The translations under genes were made by a program, and so were the position numbers. From the NCBI GenBank assembly GCA_001028025.1, contig LDAQ01000055.1, positions 1-64,000 of the forward strand: a stretch of 64,000 nt of DNA, given 5' to 3'. The notes under the pieces are model-generated. The model saw nothing but the letters and a program-made list of their open reading frames with translations, was not told the DNA's origin and made no database searches. The stretch comes from Faecalicatena fissicatena (GTDB taxonomy: Bacteria > Bacillota > Clostridia > Lachnospirales > Lachnospiraceae). Within the stretch, counting starts at the first letter, position 1, and the number at the start of each line of letters is the position of its first letter. Shown piece by piece: positions 8,974 to 17,782 of this stretch.

Positions 8974-9645
8974 ATGATTGTTTTGAATGATGTGTCGAAA
9001 GTATACCATATCGGCGAGTCAGAAGTTTATGCACTGGACCATGCCAATATGCGGATCAGGGAAGGCGAATTTGTCAGCATCATCGGCCCTTCCGGGAGTG
9101 GAAAATCGACAATGATGAATATTATAGGCTGTCTCGATATAGCAGACAGCGGCCAGTATCTTCTGGACGGGCAGCCGATTGAGGAATATACAGAAACAGA
9201 GCTGGCAAAGATCAGAAACCGGAAGATCGGCTTTATATTCCAGACTTTTAATCTGATTGGAAATATGACGGCTGCAGAGAATATCGAGCTGCCTCTGATC
9301 TATCAGAAAATTTCCAGGGAAGAAAGAAAAGAACAGGTAGCACAGGCCCTTGAAAAGGTTCGTCTGTCAGGACGCGGCAAACATAAGCCCAATGAATTAT
9401 CCGGCGGACAGCAGCAGAGAGTAGCCATTGCAAGGGCGATTGCCTCCAGACCATCTCTTTTTCTTGCAGATGAACCGACCGGGAACCTGGATTCCGCTAC
9501 CGGAAGAGAGATTATGGAGCTGTTTCACGAGCTGCACACGCAGGGCAATACAATTGTCCTGATCACACATGATAATTCCATTGCAAGACAGGCAAGCCGC
9601 AGCATCCATATACTGGACGGAAAAATCAGGGAGGTGGCACGATGA
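8974..9645 (+). CDS. MacB-type ABC transporter ATPase
   Basis: 223-residue nucleotide-binding subunit of the MacB/LolD/FtsE class. Walker A GPSGSGKST (about residue 38), Q-loop FIFQTFNL, signature LSGGQQQR, Walker B LFLADEPTGNLD and H-loop LITHD are all intact. It follows the adaptor by 15 nt and overlaps the permease start by 4 nt (ATGA), so the two form one translation unit. Likely drives mechanotransmission or export of a peptide, lipid or toxic compound with its permease and adaptor. Confidence 0.93.
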   Translation: MIVLNDVSKVYHIGESEVYALDHANMRIREGEFVSIIGPSGSGKSTMMNIIGCLDIADSGQYLLDGQPIEEYTETELAKIRNRKIGFIFQTFNLIGNMTAAENIELPLIYQKISREERKEQVAQALEKVRLSGRGKHKPNELSGGQQQRVAIARAIASRPSLFLADEPTGNLDSATGREIMELFHELHTQGNTIVLITHDNSIARQASRSIHILDGKIREVAR

Positions 9646-10823
9646 TTGCGCAGTCGATGAAGATGGCATGGAAATCTATTTCCTCTAATAAAATGCGCTC
9701 CTTTCTGACCATGCTGGGGATTATCATCGGAGTGATATCTCTTGTGGTGCTCGTCTCTCTGGTCAGCGGGACAACAGAATCTGTGAACAGCCAGATTTCC
9801 AGTATGGGAAGTAATATGCTGACAGTCTCGATCAAAGATGACAAAGGCAGCCCCATGAAGCTTGCGGATGTTACGGCTCTGGCAGAGGATGAAGAAATCG
9901 AGGAAGCGGCGCCGGTTGCGCAGAGCAGTGTAACGGCCTCCAGTACCTATTCGGAAGAGACTGCCAGCGTATACGGTACGACGGGGGCATATGCCGGCAT
10001 TCAGGATTTAGAGCTGTACGCGGGACGATTTCTGAAGAATACGGATGTTGAAAATCATACCAATGTGGCGGTCATCAATGCAGGGCTAGCGACGGAAGTT
10101 ATGGGGAGAATGAACGTAGTCGGCGAGACGGTCAGCCTTAACGGCGTGGCTTATGAGATTGTGGGTGTACTCGCTGCCAGGGACAGCGATTCCACCACAA
10201 CCCAAAACTACGAGGCCTATATTCCGTATACGTCCTTAATCCGGTTAACGGAAGATGTTTCATCGAGCATCACCTCATTTTGCGTGTCCGCTTCCAGTGA
10301 AGATACGCTGGATCATGCGGATACTGTTTTGACAGAGGCCATGATGGGGCGGTTTGGTCAGGATGAGGATGCATTTACCATTGTGAACCAGTCAACAGTC
10401 ATGGAAGCCATGGAAAGCGTGAATAACACACTGGCGCTGCTGCTCGGAGGAATCGCGGCAATCTCGCTCCTTGTAGGCGGGATTGGCATTATGAATATCA
10501 TGCTCGTTTCAGTAACGGAAAGAACACGTGAGATCGGAATTCGAAAGGCAATCGGTGCGAACAGGGGAACGATTATGATGCAGTTTCTCATAGAAGCGCT
10601 CATGCTCAGCCTGCTCGGATGTGTAATAGGAATCCTGCTGTCGTGGACCATACTGCAGATAATTTCTGCAGCAGGGGGCAGTGATACGGCATATGCGCTG
10701 TCAGTTGGAGTGGTTTGGATTTCTATTGCATTTTCCCTGGGAATCGGGGTAGTATTTGGAATTTATCCGGCCAATAAAGCGGCAAAAAAACGGCCGATCG
10801 ATGCCCTGAGATATACCGGGTAA
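9642..10823 (+). CDS. MacB/FtsX-type ABC transporter permease
   Basis: 393-residue permease with MacB topology: an N-terminal helix (about 20-42), a large extracytoplasmic MacB_PCD domain (about 45-260) and three C-terminal helices within an FtsX domain (about 265-390). The motif GGIGIMNIMLVSVTERTREI followed by GIRKAIGA is diagnostic for MacB. Start overlaps the ATPase stop. Lipoprotein, adaptor, ATPase and permease together form a four-gene export or sensing unit. Substrate not predictable. Confidence 0.92.
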   Translation: MIAQSMKMAWKSISSNKMRSFLTMLGIIIGVISLVVLVSLVSGTTESVNSQISSMGSNMLTVSIKDDKGSPMKLADVTALAEDEEIEEAAPVAQSSVTASSTYSEETASVYGTTGAYAGIQDLELYAGRFLKNTDVENHTNVAVINAGLATEVMGRMNVVGETVSLNGVAYEIVGVLAARDSDSTTTQNYEAYIPYTSLIRLTEDVSSSITSFCVSASSEDTLDHADTVLTEAMMGRFGQDEDAFTIVNQSTVMEAMESVNNTLALLLGGIAAISLLVGGIGIMNIMLVSVTERTREIGIRKAIGANRGTIMMQFLIEALMLSLLGCVIGILLSWTILQIISAAGGSDTAYALSVGVVWISIAFSLGIGVVFGIYPANKAAKKRPIDALRYTG

Positions 10824-10825
10824 GG

Positions 10826-10872
10826 CTCAAAGGGGTCAGACCCCAACGGCAAAGGGGTCTGACCCCTTTGAG
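10826..10872. repeat. Dispersed GGGGTCAGACCCC palindrome, copy 1 (terminator-like)
   Basis: Perfect 19-bp inverted repeat (10826-10844 and 10854-10872, 9-nt spacer) starting 2 bp after the permease stop. Each arm contains the self-complementary core GGGGTCAGACCCC, so two alternative folds exist. The same core recurs at 47041-47085. It has no U-tract, so termination is possible but not certain. Confidence 0.8.
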
Positions 10873-11122
10873 GAGCCCCTCTGAAGAAGAGGCGATAACG
10901 ATGATACAGAATATCTCATGGGAAGTATATCAGTATTTGATGAATGAGACTTGAGAATCAGAGCAAATGTTGTCTGAAAAATGTGTCCATCCACTGCTAA
11001 ACTTGTATAATCTTACAATTGACGAAAGTCGAAATTTGTGCGAAAATATGACATATATGGCGTTAAATAAATATCAAGCGCCTATAGGATGAAAATCATA
11101 CATATTTGAAAGGAGTTTTAAC
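10873..11122. promoter_or_regulatory. Intergenic region upstream of the Fe-S scaffold gene
   Basis: No gene recognised. A TATAAT box at 11006-11011 (preceded by TTG) and a TTGACG at 11019-11024 are promoter candidates without convincing partners. A micro-ORF at 10901 (18 codons, MIQNISWEVY...) has no recognisable relative. A partial stem TATGGCG/CGCCTATA lies at about 11055-11090. Confidence 0.35.
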
Positions 11123-11815
11123 ATGATTTATTCACATGAAGTAGAAATGATGTGTCCGGTAGCCCAGGGTACAAATCACGGACCAGCTCCAATTCCGGAA
11201 GAAGCAAAATGGGTACAGGCTAAAGAGATTAAAGATATTTCTGGTTTGACACACGGTATAGGCTGGTGTGCACCTCAGCAGGGGACATGTAAACTGACTT
11301 TGAATGTTAAAGACGGTATCATTCAGGAAGCTTTAGTTGAGACAATCGGATGTTCAGGAATGACACATTCAGCAGCGATGGCATCTGAGATCCTTCCAGG
11401 AAAGACTATTTTAGAAGCACTTAACACAGACCTTGTCTGTGATGCTATCAATACAGCTATGAGAGAACTCTTCTTACAGATCGTATACGGAAGAACACAG
11501 AGTGCATTCTCTGAAGACGGACTTCCGATCGGTGCTGGTCTGGAAGATTTAGGAAAAGGACTTCGTTCCCAGGTTGGTACAATGTACGGAACTCTTGCAA
11601 AAGGTCCTCGTTACCTGGAGATGGCTGAAGGCTATGTAACAGGAATTGCACTGGATGAAAACGATGAGATCATCGGTTACCAGTTCGTAAGCCTTGGAAA
11701 GTTAACAGACTTTATCAAAGCAGGCGATACACCGAACGATGCATGGGAAAAAGCAAAAGGTCAGTACGGACGTGTTGCTGACGCTGTGAAGATTATTGAC
11801 CCACGTAAAGAATAG
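11123..11815 (+). CDS. NifU-like iron-sulfur cluster scaffold protein (GGGtGRT partner)
   Basis: 230-residue protein related to NifU/IscU N-terminal scaffolds. Cysteines sit in MMCPVAQG, GWCAPQQGTC, TIGCSGMTH and LVCDAI; IGCSGMTHSAAMASEILPGK corresponds to the scaffold's conserved C-x-A-x-x-A-S-S region. Residues about 170-215 form an extra domain absent from normal NifU. Codon use looks optimised (CGT, frequent GGT), suggesting strong expression. The GGGtGRT gene follows after 45 bp with AGGAGG. The pairing is recurrent in Clostridia. A scaffold role is inferred; the cluster recipient is unknown. Confidence 0.85.
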   Translation: MIYSHEVEMMCPVAQGTNHGPAPIPEEAKWVQAKEIKDISGLTHGIGWCAPQQGTCKLTLNVKDGIIQEALVETIGCSGMTHSAAMASEILPGKTILEALNTDLVCDAINTAMRELFLQIVYGRTQSAFSEDGLPIGAGLEDLGKGLRSQVGTMYGTLAKGPRYLEMAEGYVTGIALDENDEIIGYQFVSLGKLTDFIKAGDTPNDAWEKAKGQYGRVADAVKIIDPRKE

Positions 11816-11860
11816 TCGGGATCATATAGGTAACGTAGAATAAATCAGGAGGACAATTAA

Positions 11861-12871
11861 ATGGCTTTATTTGAATCATATGAAAGAAGAATTGATAAAA
11901 TCAATGAAGTATTAAATAGCTATGGCATTGCTTCTATCGAAGAGGCAGAAAAGATTACAAAGGATGCCGGACTTGATGTTTACAATCAGGTGAAAGCAAT
12001 CCAGCCAATCTGTTTTGAGAACGCTTGCTGGGCATACATCGTAGGTGCAGCGATCGCAATCAAAAAAGGATGTAAGACAGCAGCTGAAGCAGCAGCAGCA
12101 ATCGGTGAAGGACTTCAGTCTTTCTGTATCCCGGGTTCTGTAGCTGACCAGCGTAAAGTAGGTCTTGGACATGGTAACTTAGGAAAGATGCTTCTGGAAG
12201 AAGATACAGACTGCTTCGCATTCCTGGCAGGCCACGAATCTTTTGCAGCAGCAGAAGGTGCTATCGGTATCGCTGAGAAAGCAAACAAAGTACGCCAGAA
12301 ACCTCTGCGTGTTATCCTGAATGGTCTTGGAAAAGACGCTGCAAAGGTTATTTCCAGAATCAACGGATTCACATATGTTCAGACAGAATATGATTACTAT
12401 ACAGGAGAACTGAAAGAAGTTCAGAGAACTGCTTACTCAGAAGGTCTCCGTGCAAAGGTTAACTGCTATGGTGCAAACGATGTACGTGAAGGCGTTGCAA
12501 TCATGCACAGCGAAGGCGTAGATGTGTCTATTACAGGTAACTCTACAAACCCGACACGTTTCCAGCACCCGGTTGCAGGTACATACAAAAAAGAATGTAT
12601 CGAGCAGGGCAAGAAGTACTTCTCCGTAGCATCAGGCGGTGGTACAGGACGTACACTTCACCCGGACAACATGGCTGCAGGACCGGCTTCCTATGGTATG
12701 ACAGATACTCTGGGACGTATGCACTCTGATGCTCAGTTTGCAGGATCCTCTTCCGTACCGGCTCACGTAGAGATGATGGGGCTGATCGGAGCAGGAAATA
12801 ATCCGATGGTCGGAATGACGGTAGCTGTTGCGGTAAGTATTGAGGAAGCAGCGAAAGAAGACAAGTTCTAA
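11861..12871 (+). CDS. GGGtGRT protein (function unknown)
   Basis: 336-residue member of the GGGtGRT family (PF14057), named after the motif seen here as SGGGTGRTLHPDN near residue 265. Other notable stretches are GLGHGNLGKMLLEEDTDCFA and GNSTNPTRFQHP. No membrane segment or signal peptide. Alanine- and glycine-rich, with codon use matching highly expressed genes. It occurs next to a NifU-like protein here as in other Clostridia, so it may bind a metal cluster or nucleotide, but no activity is established to my knowledge. Terminator follows. Confidence 0.88.
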   Translation: MALFESYERRIDKINEVLNSYGIASIEEAEKITKDAGLDVYNQVKAIQPICFENACWAYIVGAAIAIKKGCKTAAEAAAAIGEGLQSFCIPGSVADQRKVGLGHGNLGKMLLEEDTDCFAFLAGHESFAAAEGAIGIAEKANKVRQKPLRVILNGLGKDAAKVISRINGFTYVQTEYDYYTGELKEVQRTAYSEGLRAKVNCYGANDVREGVAIMHSEGVDVSITGNSTNPTRFQHPVAGTYKKECIEQGKKYFSVASGGGTGRTLHPDNMAAGPASYGMTDTLGRMHSDAQFAGSSSVPAHVEMMGLIGAGNNPMVGMTVAVAVSIEEAAKEDKF

Positions 12872-12905
12872 TAAACAGCGTATTAAATAGTTTTACAAAA
12901 TAATC

Positions 12906-12950
12906 AGGAGTGGTCATGGCATGAAAATGCAGGCCGCTCCTTTGTTATTT
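12906..12950 (+). terminator. Terminator after GGGtGRT gene
   Basis: Stem AGGAGTGGTC/GGCCGCTCCT with two G-U pairs and a 16-nt loop, followed by TTTGTTATTT. Confidence 0.65.
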
Positions 12951-13161
12951 CTATCGTACTCCTGCATTAATTCCTTTCTAAAGTAAGTAACATACGGTTC
13001 TTTTACGAAAGAACAGTTTGATTCGGAAATGAAAAATGGCAGCGGTATCGGGGATTGCTAATTTAAGCAGCTGCTTGTATTGATCGTCATAAGATTCGGC
13101 AAGAAAGAAATGAAGTAAATGCAGCAAAAACGGGGGATGATCTTTTGAGGAAAAGTCTGCA

Positions 13162-13190
13162 TTGCGTCAAACCGGCTAAGGTGTTAAAAT
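13162..13190 (+). promoter_or_regulatory. Promoter of the cupin gene
   Basis: TTGCGT (13162-13167), 17-nt spacer, TAAAAT (13185-13190), 46 bp before the start codon. The stretch 12951-13161 upstream has only a short near-palindrome, GTTCTTTTACGAAAGAAC, at about 13000 and no gene that I can see. Confidence 0.6.
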
Positions 13191-13235
13191 AATGCTGTCA
13201 AAGAGAAGGACAAACAGGATGAAGGAGGCATTTAT

Positions 13236-13562
13236 ATGAAGACAGAAAGAGTAGAGAACATGTGCGGAGGAGAAGGACACGTAATTATCAAACACATTCT
13301 CGGGGAAGCAGAACTTAATGGAAAATGCGGATTGTATGCGGAAGTAACACTGGAGCCCGGATGTACTCTCGGATATCATGAACATCATGGAGAGAGTGAG
13401 ACATATTATATTCTTTCTGGTGAAGGGATGTATGATGATAATGGAAACAGCCGGGCGGTAAAGGCAGGGGACATTACATTCACGCAGGATAACTGTGGGC
13501 ATGGGCTGGCGAATACGGGGATTCAAAATCTTGTGTTTATGGCGTTGATTATTAAGGGGTAG
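13236..13562 (+). CDS. Small cupin-domain protein
   Basis: 108-residue single-domain cupin (cupin_2). Motif 1 appears as GYHEHHGESETYYILSGEG (two His and the Glu that bind metal, about residues 47-65) and motif 2 as GDITFTQDNCGHGLANTG with the third metal-binding His. Such proteins bind a metal and act as small isomerases, dioxygenases or sugar-binding proteins; this one cannot be assigned further. Ribosome site GAAGGAGG lies 7 nt upstream. It is monocistronic. Confidence 0.88.
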   Translation: MKTERVENMCGGEGHVIIKHILGEAELNGKCGLYAEVTLEPGCTLGYHEHHGESETYYILSGEGMYDDNGNSRAVKAGDITFTQDNCGHGLANTGIQNLVFMALIIKG

Positions 13563-13819
13563 GATGCCGCAGCATACGTCCGGTTCCAGCGGCTGGGTGC
13601 ATCAAAGGGGGAGGATACACTTTCAGATCCAACAGGGCGGAAGCTTTTTGTTTTCTGCTGGGCTGCCTGTCTATTTTGACGGTATTATAAATCATACAGA
13701 AAGTTCGAATGCCCATTATATTACCATTGGGCAGTGGGTGGAAAACTGCGGGCAATAAAATGGACATTTCATTTCAGCATATGACAATATAGAGCTTAGG
13801 ATTTAGTATACATACCCGG
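13563..13819. other. Intergenic region after cupin gene
   Basis: Convergent gap between the cupin gene and the minus-strand membrane protein. Short ORFs are open on both strands (13564-13758 plus, 13552-13767 minus) but neither resembles a known family nor has a good ribosome site. I see no terminator hairpin. Confidence 0.4.
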
Positions 13820-14881
13820 TTAATTCATATGTCTGCGCACCAGACAGGAGATGACTCCAGCAAGACACAGGCCCAGCAGTACATTGTGGAGGGAGCCGAA
13901 TACGTCCAGGGCTCCTTTTATTCCGTTCAGGACTGCCAGTGAACCTAAGGTGTCAGGTAAAAATGAGCACAGCAGGAACGAGAGGTAGGATGCTACATAG
14001 ATGAAGATAAAGGAGAACAGGCCTCTGCCGGTATCTTCTTTGTATACCTTACGGCCTTCACGGATCCGCATCTTTGTCATGGACCAGAACAGGGCAACCA
14101 GTTCAAACAGAAGGAAAATGGCGGCCACAGCTGCGTAGGCGGCCAGGGCGTAGTTCTTTTCTGTCAGGATGGTCTGAGGATCGCCATACGGAGCGGCGCC
14201 GCGCCAGAAATTATAGGCGAGCATGCCGAAGGTTCCGGCAGTGATTAAAAGCGAAACGACCCTGACTACGGAACGGGCAACGCGATAGATCGCTTTTGTT
14301 CCATACTTGGCTGTCTTTTTGGCGGGGGAAAGCAGGCGGGATACATTCGGGCCTGCATTTTTTCTGCGCCGCCGGGGGGCGTCACTGTAATCATCGTCCA
14401 TGTAATCGCTTCTGGAGCGTCTGTCGTAATCGTCATCTATATATTCACCGCGGGAACGTCGGTCATAATCATTCTCCATGTAATTATCCCGGGAACGTCG
14501 GCTGGAACGTGCTCTGTAATCATTGCTGGAGCGCCTGTCATAACCGGCGTCCATGTTATCATTCTCGTCCTCGTAATCATCGCTGCCAAAGTACTCTACA
14601 TCAAAGTTTTCGGAATCATATTCGTCAGTAAATCCGCTGTCTCTGCTGTCATAGCGGTTGTCATAACGGTTTTTAGGGACGCGTCCTGTGTTCTGTGAGA
14701 AATGTTCCGGACTATTGCCGGGCATGCTTCGGTAATCCGGGGCATCCAGTACGACGGTTGCATCGGACAGTTTTTTTGTGGTTTGTTTGGTATCAAAGCT
14801 ATATGTGAAGGGGACATCTTCTTCATATGTCACCTCAAAATCGTCATCAAAGAATGTACCATTCTTCTTTGCAGTGCTCAT
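13820..14881 (-). CDS. Membrane protein with long Arg/Asp/Tyr-rich disordered N-terminus
   Basis: 353 residues from ATG at 14881, chosen for the GAGGAGGAG ribosome site; an upstream in-frame ATG at 14896 overlaps it. Residues about 60-190 are low-complexity and probably disordered, with repeats of the type YDRRSR-x2-Y-x2-DDYDRRSR, alternating basic and acidic with regular tyrosines. Residues about 205-350 hold four or five hydrophobic helices with short loops. Family not recognised. The mixed-charge tail facing the cytoplasm could bind nucleic acid, lipid heads or a condensate, but that is speculation. It is divergent from the MATE gene. Confidence 0.75.
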   Translation of the reverse strand: MSTAKKNGTFFDDDFEVTYEEDVPFTYSFDTKQTTKKLSDATVVLDAPDYRSMPGNSPEHFSQNTGRVPKNRYDNRYDSRDSGFTDEYDSENFDVEYFGSDDYEDENDNMDAGYDRRSSNDYRARSSRRSRDNYMENDYDRRSRGEYIDDDYDRRSRSDYMDDDYSDAPRRRRKNAGPNVSRLLSPAKKTAKYGTKAIYRVARSVVRVVSLLITAGTFGMLAYNFWRGAAPYGDPQTILTEKNYALAAYAAVAAIFLLFELVALFWSMTKMRIREGRKVYKEDTGRGLFSFIFIYVASYLSFLLCSFLPDTLGSLAVLNGIKGALDVFGSLHNVLLGLCLAGVISCLVRRHMN

Positions 14882-14983
14882 GCAACTCCTCCTCAAATGT
14901 CAGTATTACTGGTGGTCATTGTATAACTTTTTTAATGTATACTCAAGTGTTAACATCAAAAATTCATAAAGTTCTAAGAAATC

Positions 14984-15012
14984 TTTCATATTTTTTCCAA
15001 AAGTGGTAGAAT
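14984..15012 (+). promoter_or_regulatory. Putative promoter of the first MATE gene
   Basis: TTTCAT (14984-14989), 17-nt spacer and TAGAAT (15007-15012), with the MATE start codon 66 bp downstream. The -35 box is poor. Confidence 0.45.
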
Positions 15013-15077
15013 GGAAAATGTTGCGGCGCCATCCCGGCTGTCCGTATACAGGATACGAAAGACAGGAGTGATACTTT

Positions 15078-16409
15078 ATGATAACAGATATGACAGAAGG
15101 AAAACCATCTGGGGTTCTCTGGAAATTTACGATTCCGATGCTGGTCAGTGTTATGTTCCAGCAGCTGTATAATATAGTAGACAGTATCGTTGCGGGCAAG
15201 TTTGTAGGCGTGAAAGCGCTGGCCGCGGTCGGGGCGTCTTATCCGATTACAATGATCTTTATGGCAGTCGCTACTGGGCTTAATATCGGATGTTCAGTGG
15301 TTATCTCTCTGTATTTTGGGGCAAAAGAGTATAAACAGATGAAATGCGCGATCAGTACTTCTTTGCTGACGGTTCTGGGAATCAGTGCAGTGCTGACAGC
15401 GCTGGGGCTGGTTTTCAGCAGACCGCTGATGACTCTTCTTAAGACTCCGGAAGACATTTTCAGTGATTCGGCGCTTTATCTGAACATCTACATAGGTGGT
15501 TTGATATTCCTGTTTATGTATAATATTTGCACGGGAGTGTTCACCGCTCTGGGTGATTCACGGACACCACTGTACTTTCTGATTGCCTCCTCACTGGGCA
15601 ACATCGTTCTGGATCTGGTCTTCGTTATTAACTTCCATATGGGCGTAAGCGGTGTGGCCTGGGCTACATTTCTGGCACAGGGACTGTCTTCTGTACTGGC
15701 ATTTTTTACATTGCAAAAACGCCTGAAGGCGGTGGAAAGTAAAAAATACAAACTGTTCTCCGGATCCATGCTGAAGAAGATCATGGAGATCGCCATACCA
15801 AGCATCCTGCAGCAGAGCTTCATCTCTGTGGGAAATCTGTTTGTGCAGGGACTGATCAACAGTTACGGATCTGCGGTCGTAGCCGGGTACTCGGCAGGGA
15901 TGAAGATCAATACTTTTGCGATCACCTCGTTTACAACGCTGGGAAATGGATTATCCAGTTTTACGGCCCAGAACATAGGGGCGCAGAAGACCGAGCGTGT
16001 AGCGAAGGGCTTCCGTTCCGGGGTGATCATGGTTCTGAGCGTGGCGGTACCCGTATTCCTGCTATTCTTTTTCGGTGGAAGGCCTATCGTAGAACTGTTT
16101 ATGAGTGAGGGTGGGGAACGGGCCGCGGATGTTGGCGTGGAATTCTTGAAAATCGTATCGCCGTTTTACATTATTATTTCCTTAAAGCTGATTGCGGATG
16201 GCATACTGAGAGGCGCGGGGGCGATGAAGGCCTTCATGATTGCCACTTTTTCAGACCTCATTCTGCGTGTAGTACTGGCTTTTGTGTTCTCGGGAATCTG
16301 GCAGTCTACCGGTATCTGGCTGTCCTGGCCGGTGGGGTGGCTGATTGGAACCGCACTGTCTCTGGGATTTTATTTTTCGGGAGTGTGGAAGAAGAGCAGG
16401 CTGATATAA
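15078..16409 (+). CDS. MATE family efflux transporter (first copy)
   Basis: 443-residue multidrug and toxic compound extrusion protein with twelve predicted membrane helices in two MatE halves (about 14-175 and 235-395). It starts with the typical MITDMTEGKPSGVLWKFTIP and has the conserved FQQLYNIVDSIVAGKFVG in helix 1. It should exchange Na+ or H+ for organic cations or metabolites. Ribosome site CAGGAG is upstream. Monocistronic, ending in a bidirectional terminator shared with the convergent ABC operon. Substrate unknown. Confidence 0.93.
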   Translation: MITDMTEGKPSGVLWKFTIPMLVSVMFQQLYNIVDSIVAGKFVGVKALAAVGASYPITMIFMAVATGLNIGCSVVISLYFGAKEYKQMKCAISTSLLTVLGISAVLTALGLVFSRPLMTLLKTPEDIFSDSALYLNIYIGGLIFLFMYNICTGVFTALGDSRTPLYFLIASSLGNIVLDLVFVINFHMGVSGVAWATFLAQGLSSVLAFFTLQKRLKAVESKKYKLFSGSMLKKIMEIAIPSILQQSFISVGNLFVQGLINSYGSAVVAGYSAGMKINTFAITSFTTLGNGLSSFTAQNIGAQKTERVAKGFRSGVIMVLSVAVPVFLLFFFGGRPIVELFMSEGGERAADVGVEFLKIVSPFYIIISLKLIADGILRGAGAMKAFMIATFSDLILRVVLAFVFSGIWQSTGIWLSWPVGWLIGTALSLGFYFSGVWKKSRLI

Positions 16410-16413
16410 AATG

Positions 16414-16445
16414 GAGGAGGCCGGCGGTGCATCGCCGGCCTCCTC
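16414..16445. terminator. Bidirectional terminator between MATE gene and ABC operon
   Basis: Perfect 13-bp G+C-rich stem GAGGAGGCCGGCG/CGCCGGCCTCCTC with a 6-nt loop between two convergent transcription units. Confidence 0.75.
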
Positions 16446-16488
16446 TATATCAATCAAAGGATTCGAAAAGGGCTTATGAAACGACTGT

Positions 16489-17026
16489 TCAGCAGCCGGT
16501 GCGTCTATCCTGCAGCCAGTCCATACCGAGCAGTGCCAGGATAATAAGAAAGCCGAGTACAAAACAGAGCAGAATCCCGGGAATCGGTTCAAGCCACAGG
16601 GCATTTGAAAGATAGTTAGATAAAATGATCTCATAATAAATAATTAGGAAAGCGATCATATAAATGACATAAGCTTTCAGCATGACTTTCCCTTTTGCTA
16701 TATAGAGATCCCGTCTGGAAACGGGAAGGGCATCGTATTTTCTGAGAAGAAATGCTGAACGACCCCGTTCGCGGATCCAGAATAAACGGCGGTTCAAATA
16801 AAACATCTCCAGTACAATTCCAATCCAGAATGCAGAGTGTCCAAACGATACAGGGGAATCCGGGGCCAGAATCACGCCCTTCCCCAGTCCCATACCTGCA
16901 GTCATGGCATTGATCTGCAGCGATGTTTCGCTCTGGACCTGCATGAAAAAGAAGTACATGCAGGCTCCCATGATGAAATAGTGATAACCAATGCGGATGC
17001 GAGACTTTTCTTTTTGATAAAGATTC
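16489..17026 (-). CDS. ABC-2 type membrane subunit of second ABC module (partial topology); start codon at 17028
   Basis: About 179 residues from the ATG whose first base is 17028 (AAGGAGG 7-12 nt upstream), giving MNLYQKEKSRIRIGYHYF. Longer in-frame starts would run into the ATPase gene. Four to five hydrophobic segments; no conserved motif beyond membrane character. It directly follows an ATPase of the BcrA/YtrB class, so it is its likely membrane partner. It is much shorter than a usual ABC-2 permease (about 240-260 residues), so it may work as a dimer or with the first module's permease. Last gene of the five-gene operon. Confidence 0.7.
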
Positions 17027-17050
17027 ATTTCATAGTCCTCCTTCTTCGCG

Positions 17051-17782
17051 TCAGGATAATAAATCCCGGATGTGGAATCTTTCGAATGAGGAATCCGGCG
17101 CTTTTCTTTTTCGGGCCGCGCTCCTGTATTTGTCCTCCAGGACCTCGCGAGTGTCGTTTTGTACCAGCTTTCCATTTTTCAGCACCAGAACATAATCAGC
17201 CAGTTTATCCAGATCCTCTGTGATGTGGGTGGAGAGAAGGATTCCAATATCTTTGTCCAGAATATCCTGAATCATGCCTAAAAAATCTCTGCGGAATACC
17301 GGATCAAAACCGGCCATGGGCTCATCCAGAAGTAAAAAACGCGGATGATGGGCCAGAGCAAAGCAGAACTGCATTTTCATCATTTCGCCTTTAGAAAGCT
17401 GATATAGAGGCTTTGACGGGGCAAGCTCCATCCTATCCAGACTGGAATAATAATCTTCCATTGACCAGTCTGCAAAATACGTGCCCAGCAGCTGTCCGTT
17501 TTCCAGTATGGAGCTTTCCATATATAAGGAAAGGGTCTCAGACACATAACCGATAAGTTCCTTATATTTTTCCGGCTCGCTGCGCAGAGAAATGCCATCG
17601 ATAGATGCATCTCCTGTAAAATTGCGGGCAGCCCCGGAAAGGCATTGGAAAAGCGTTGTCTTTCCGGAACCGTTCGGGCCAATCAGCGCAGTAAGATATC
17701 CACTTTCCAGCTGGAAGGAGATGTCTTCCAGAGCAAAGGTCCTGTATGTTTTCTTTATATTTGTACACTCAAATACTGTCAT
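17051..17782 (-). CDS. ABC transporter ATPase of second module (BcrA/YtrB class)
   Basis: 243 residues from ATG 17782 (MTVFECTNIKKTYRTF); an in-frame GTG at 17794 is an alternative start. Walker A GPNGSGKTT, Walker B LLLDEPMAGFDP and H-loop STHI are present. The signature is QLSKGEMMK in place of LSGGQ, common in this subclass. The start overlaps the end of the GntR gene by 14 bp. The C-terminal tail is basic. It probably drives antibiotic resistance or peptide efflux with the small membrane protein that follows. Confidence 0.88.
   Translation of the reverse strand: MTVFECTNIKKTYRTFALEDISFQLESGYLTALIGPNGSGKTTLFQCLSGAARNFTGDASIDGISLRSEPEKYKELIGYVSETLSLYMESSILENGQLLGTYFADWSMEDYYSSLDRMELAPSKPLYQLSKGEMMKMQFCFALAHHPRFLLLDEPMAGFDPVFRRDFLGMIQDILDKDIGILLSTHITEDLDKLADYVLVLKNGKLVQNDTREVLEDKYRSAARKRKAPDSSFERFHIRDLLS

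Noticed and set aside
13564..13758. 64-codon ORF after the cupin gene
   Set aside because: No ribosome site, no recognised family and an equally open frame on the other strand.
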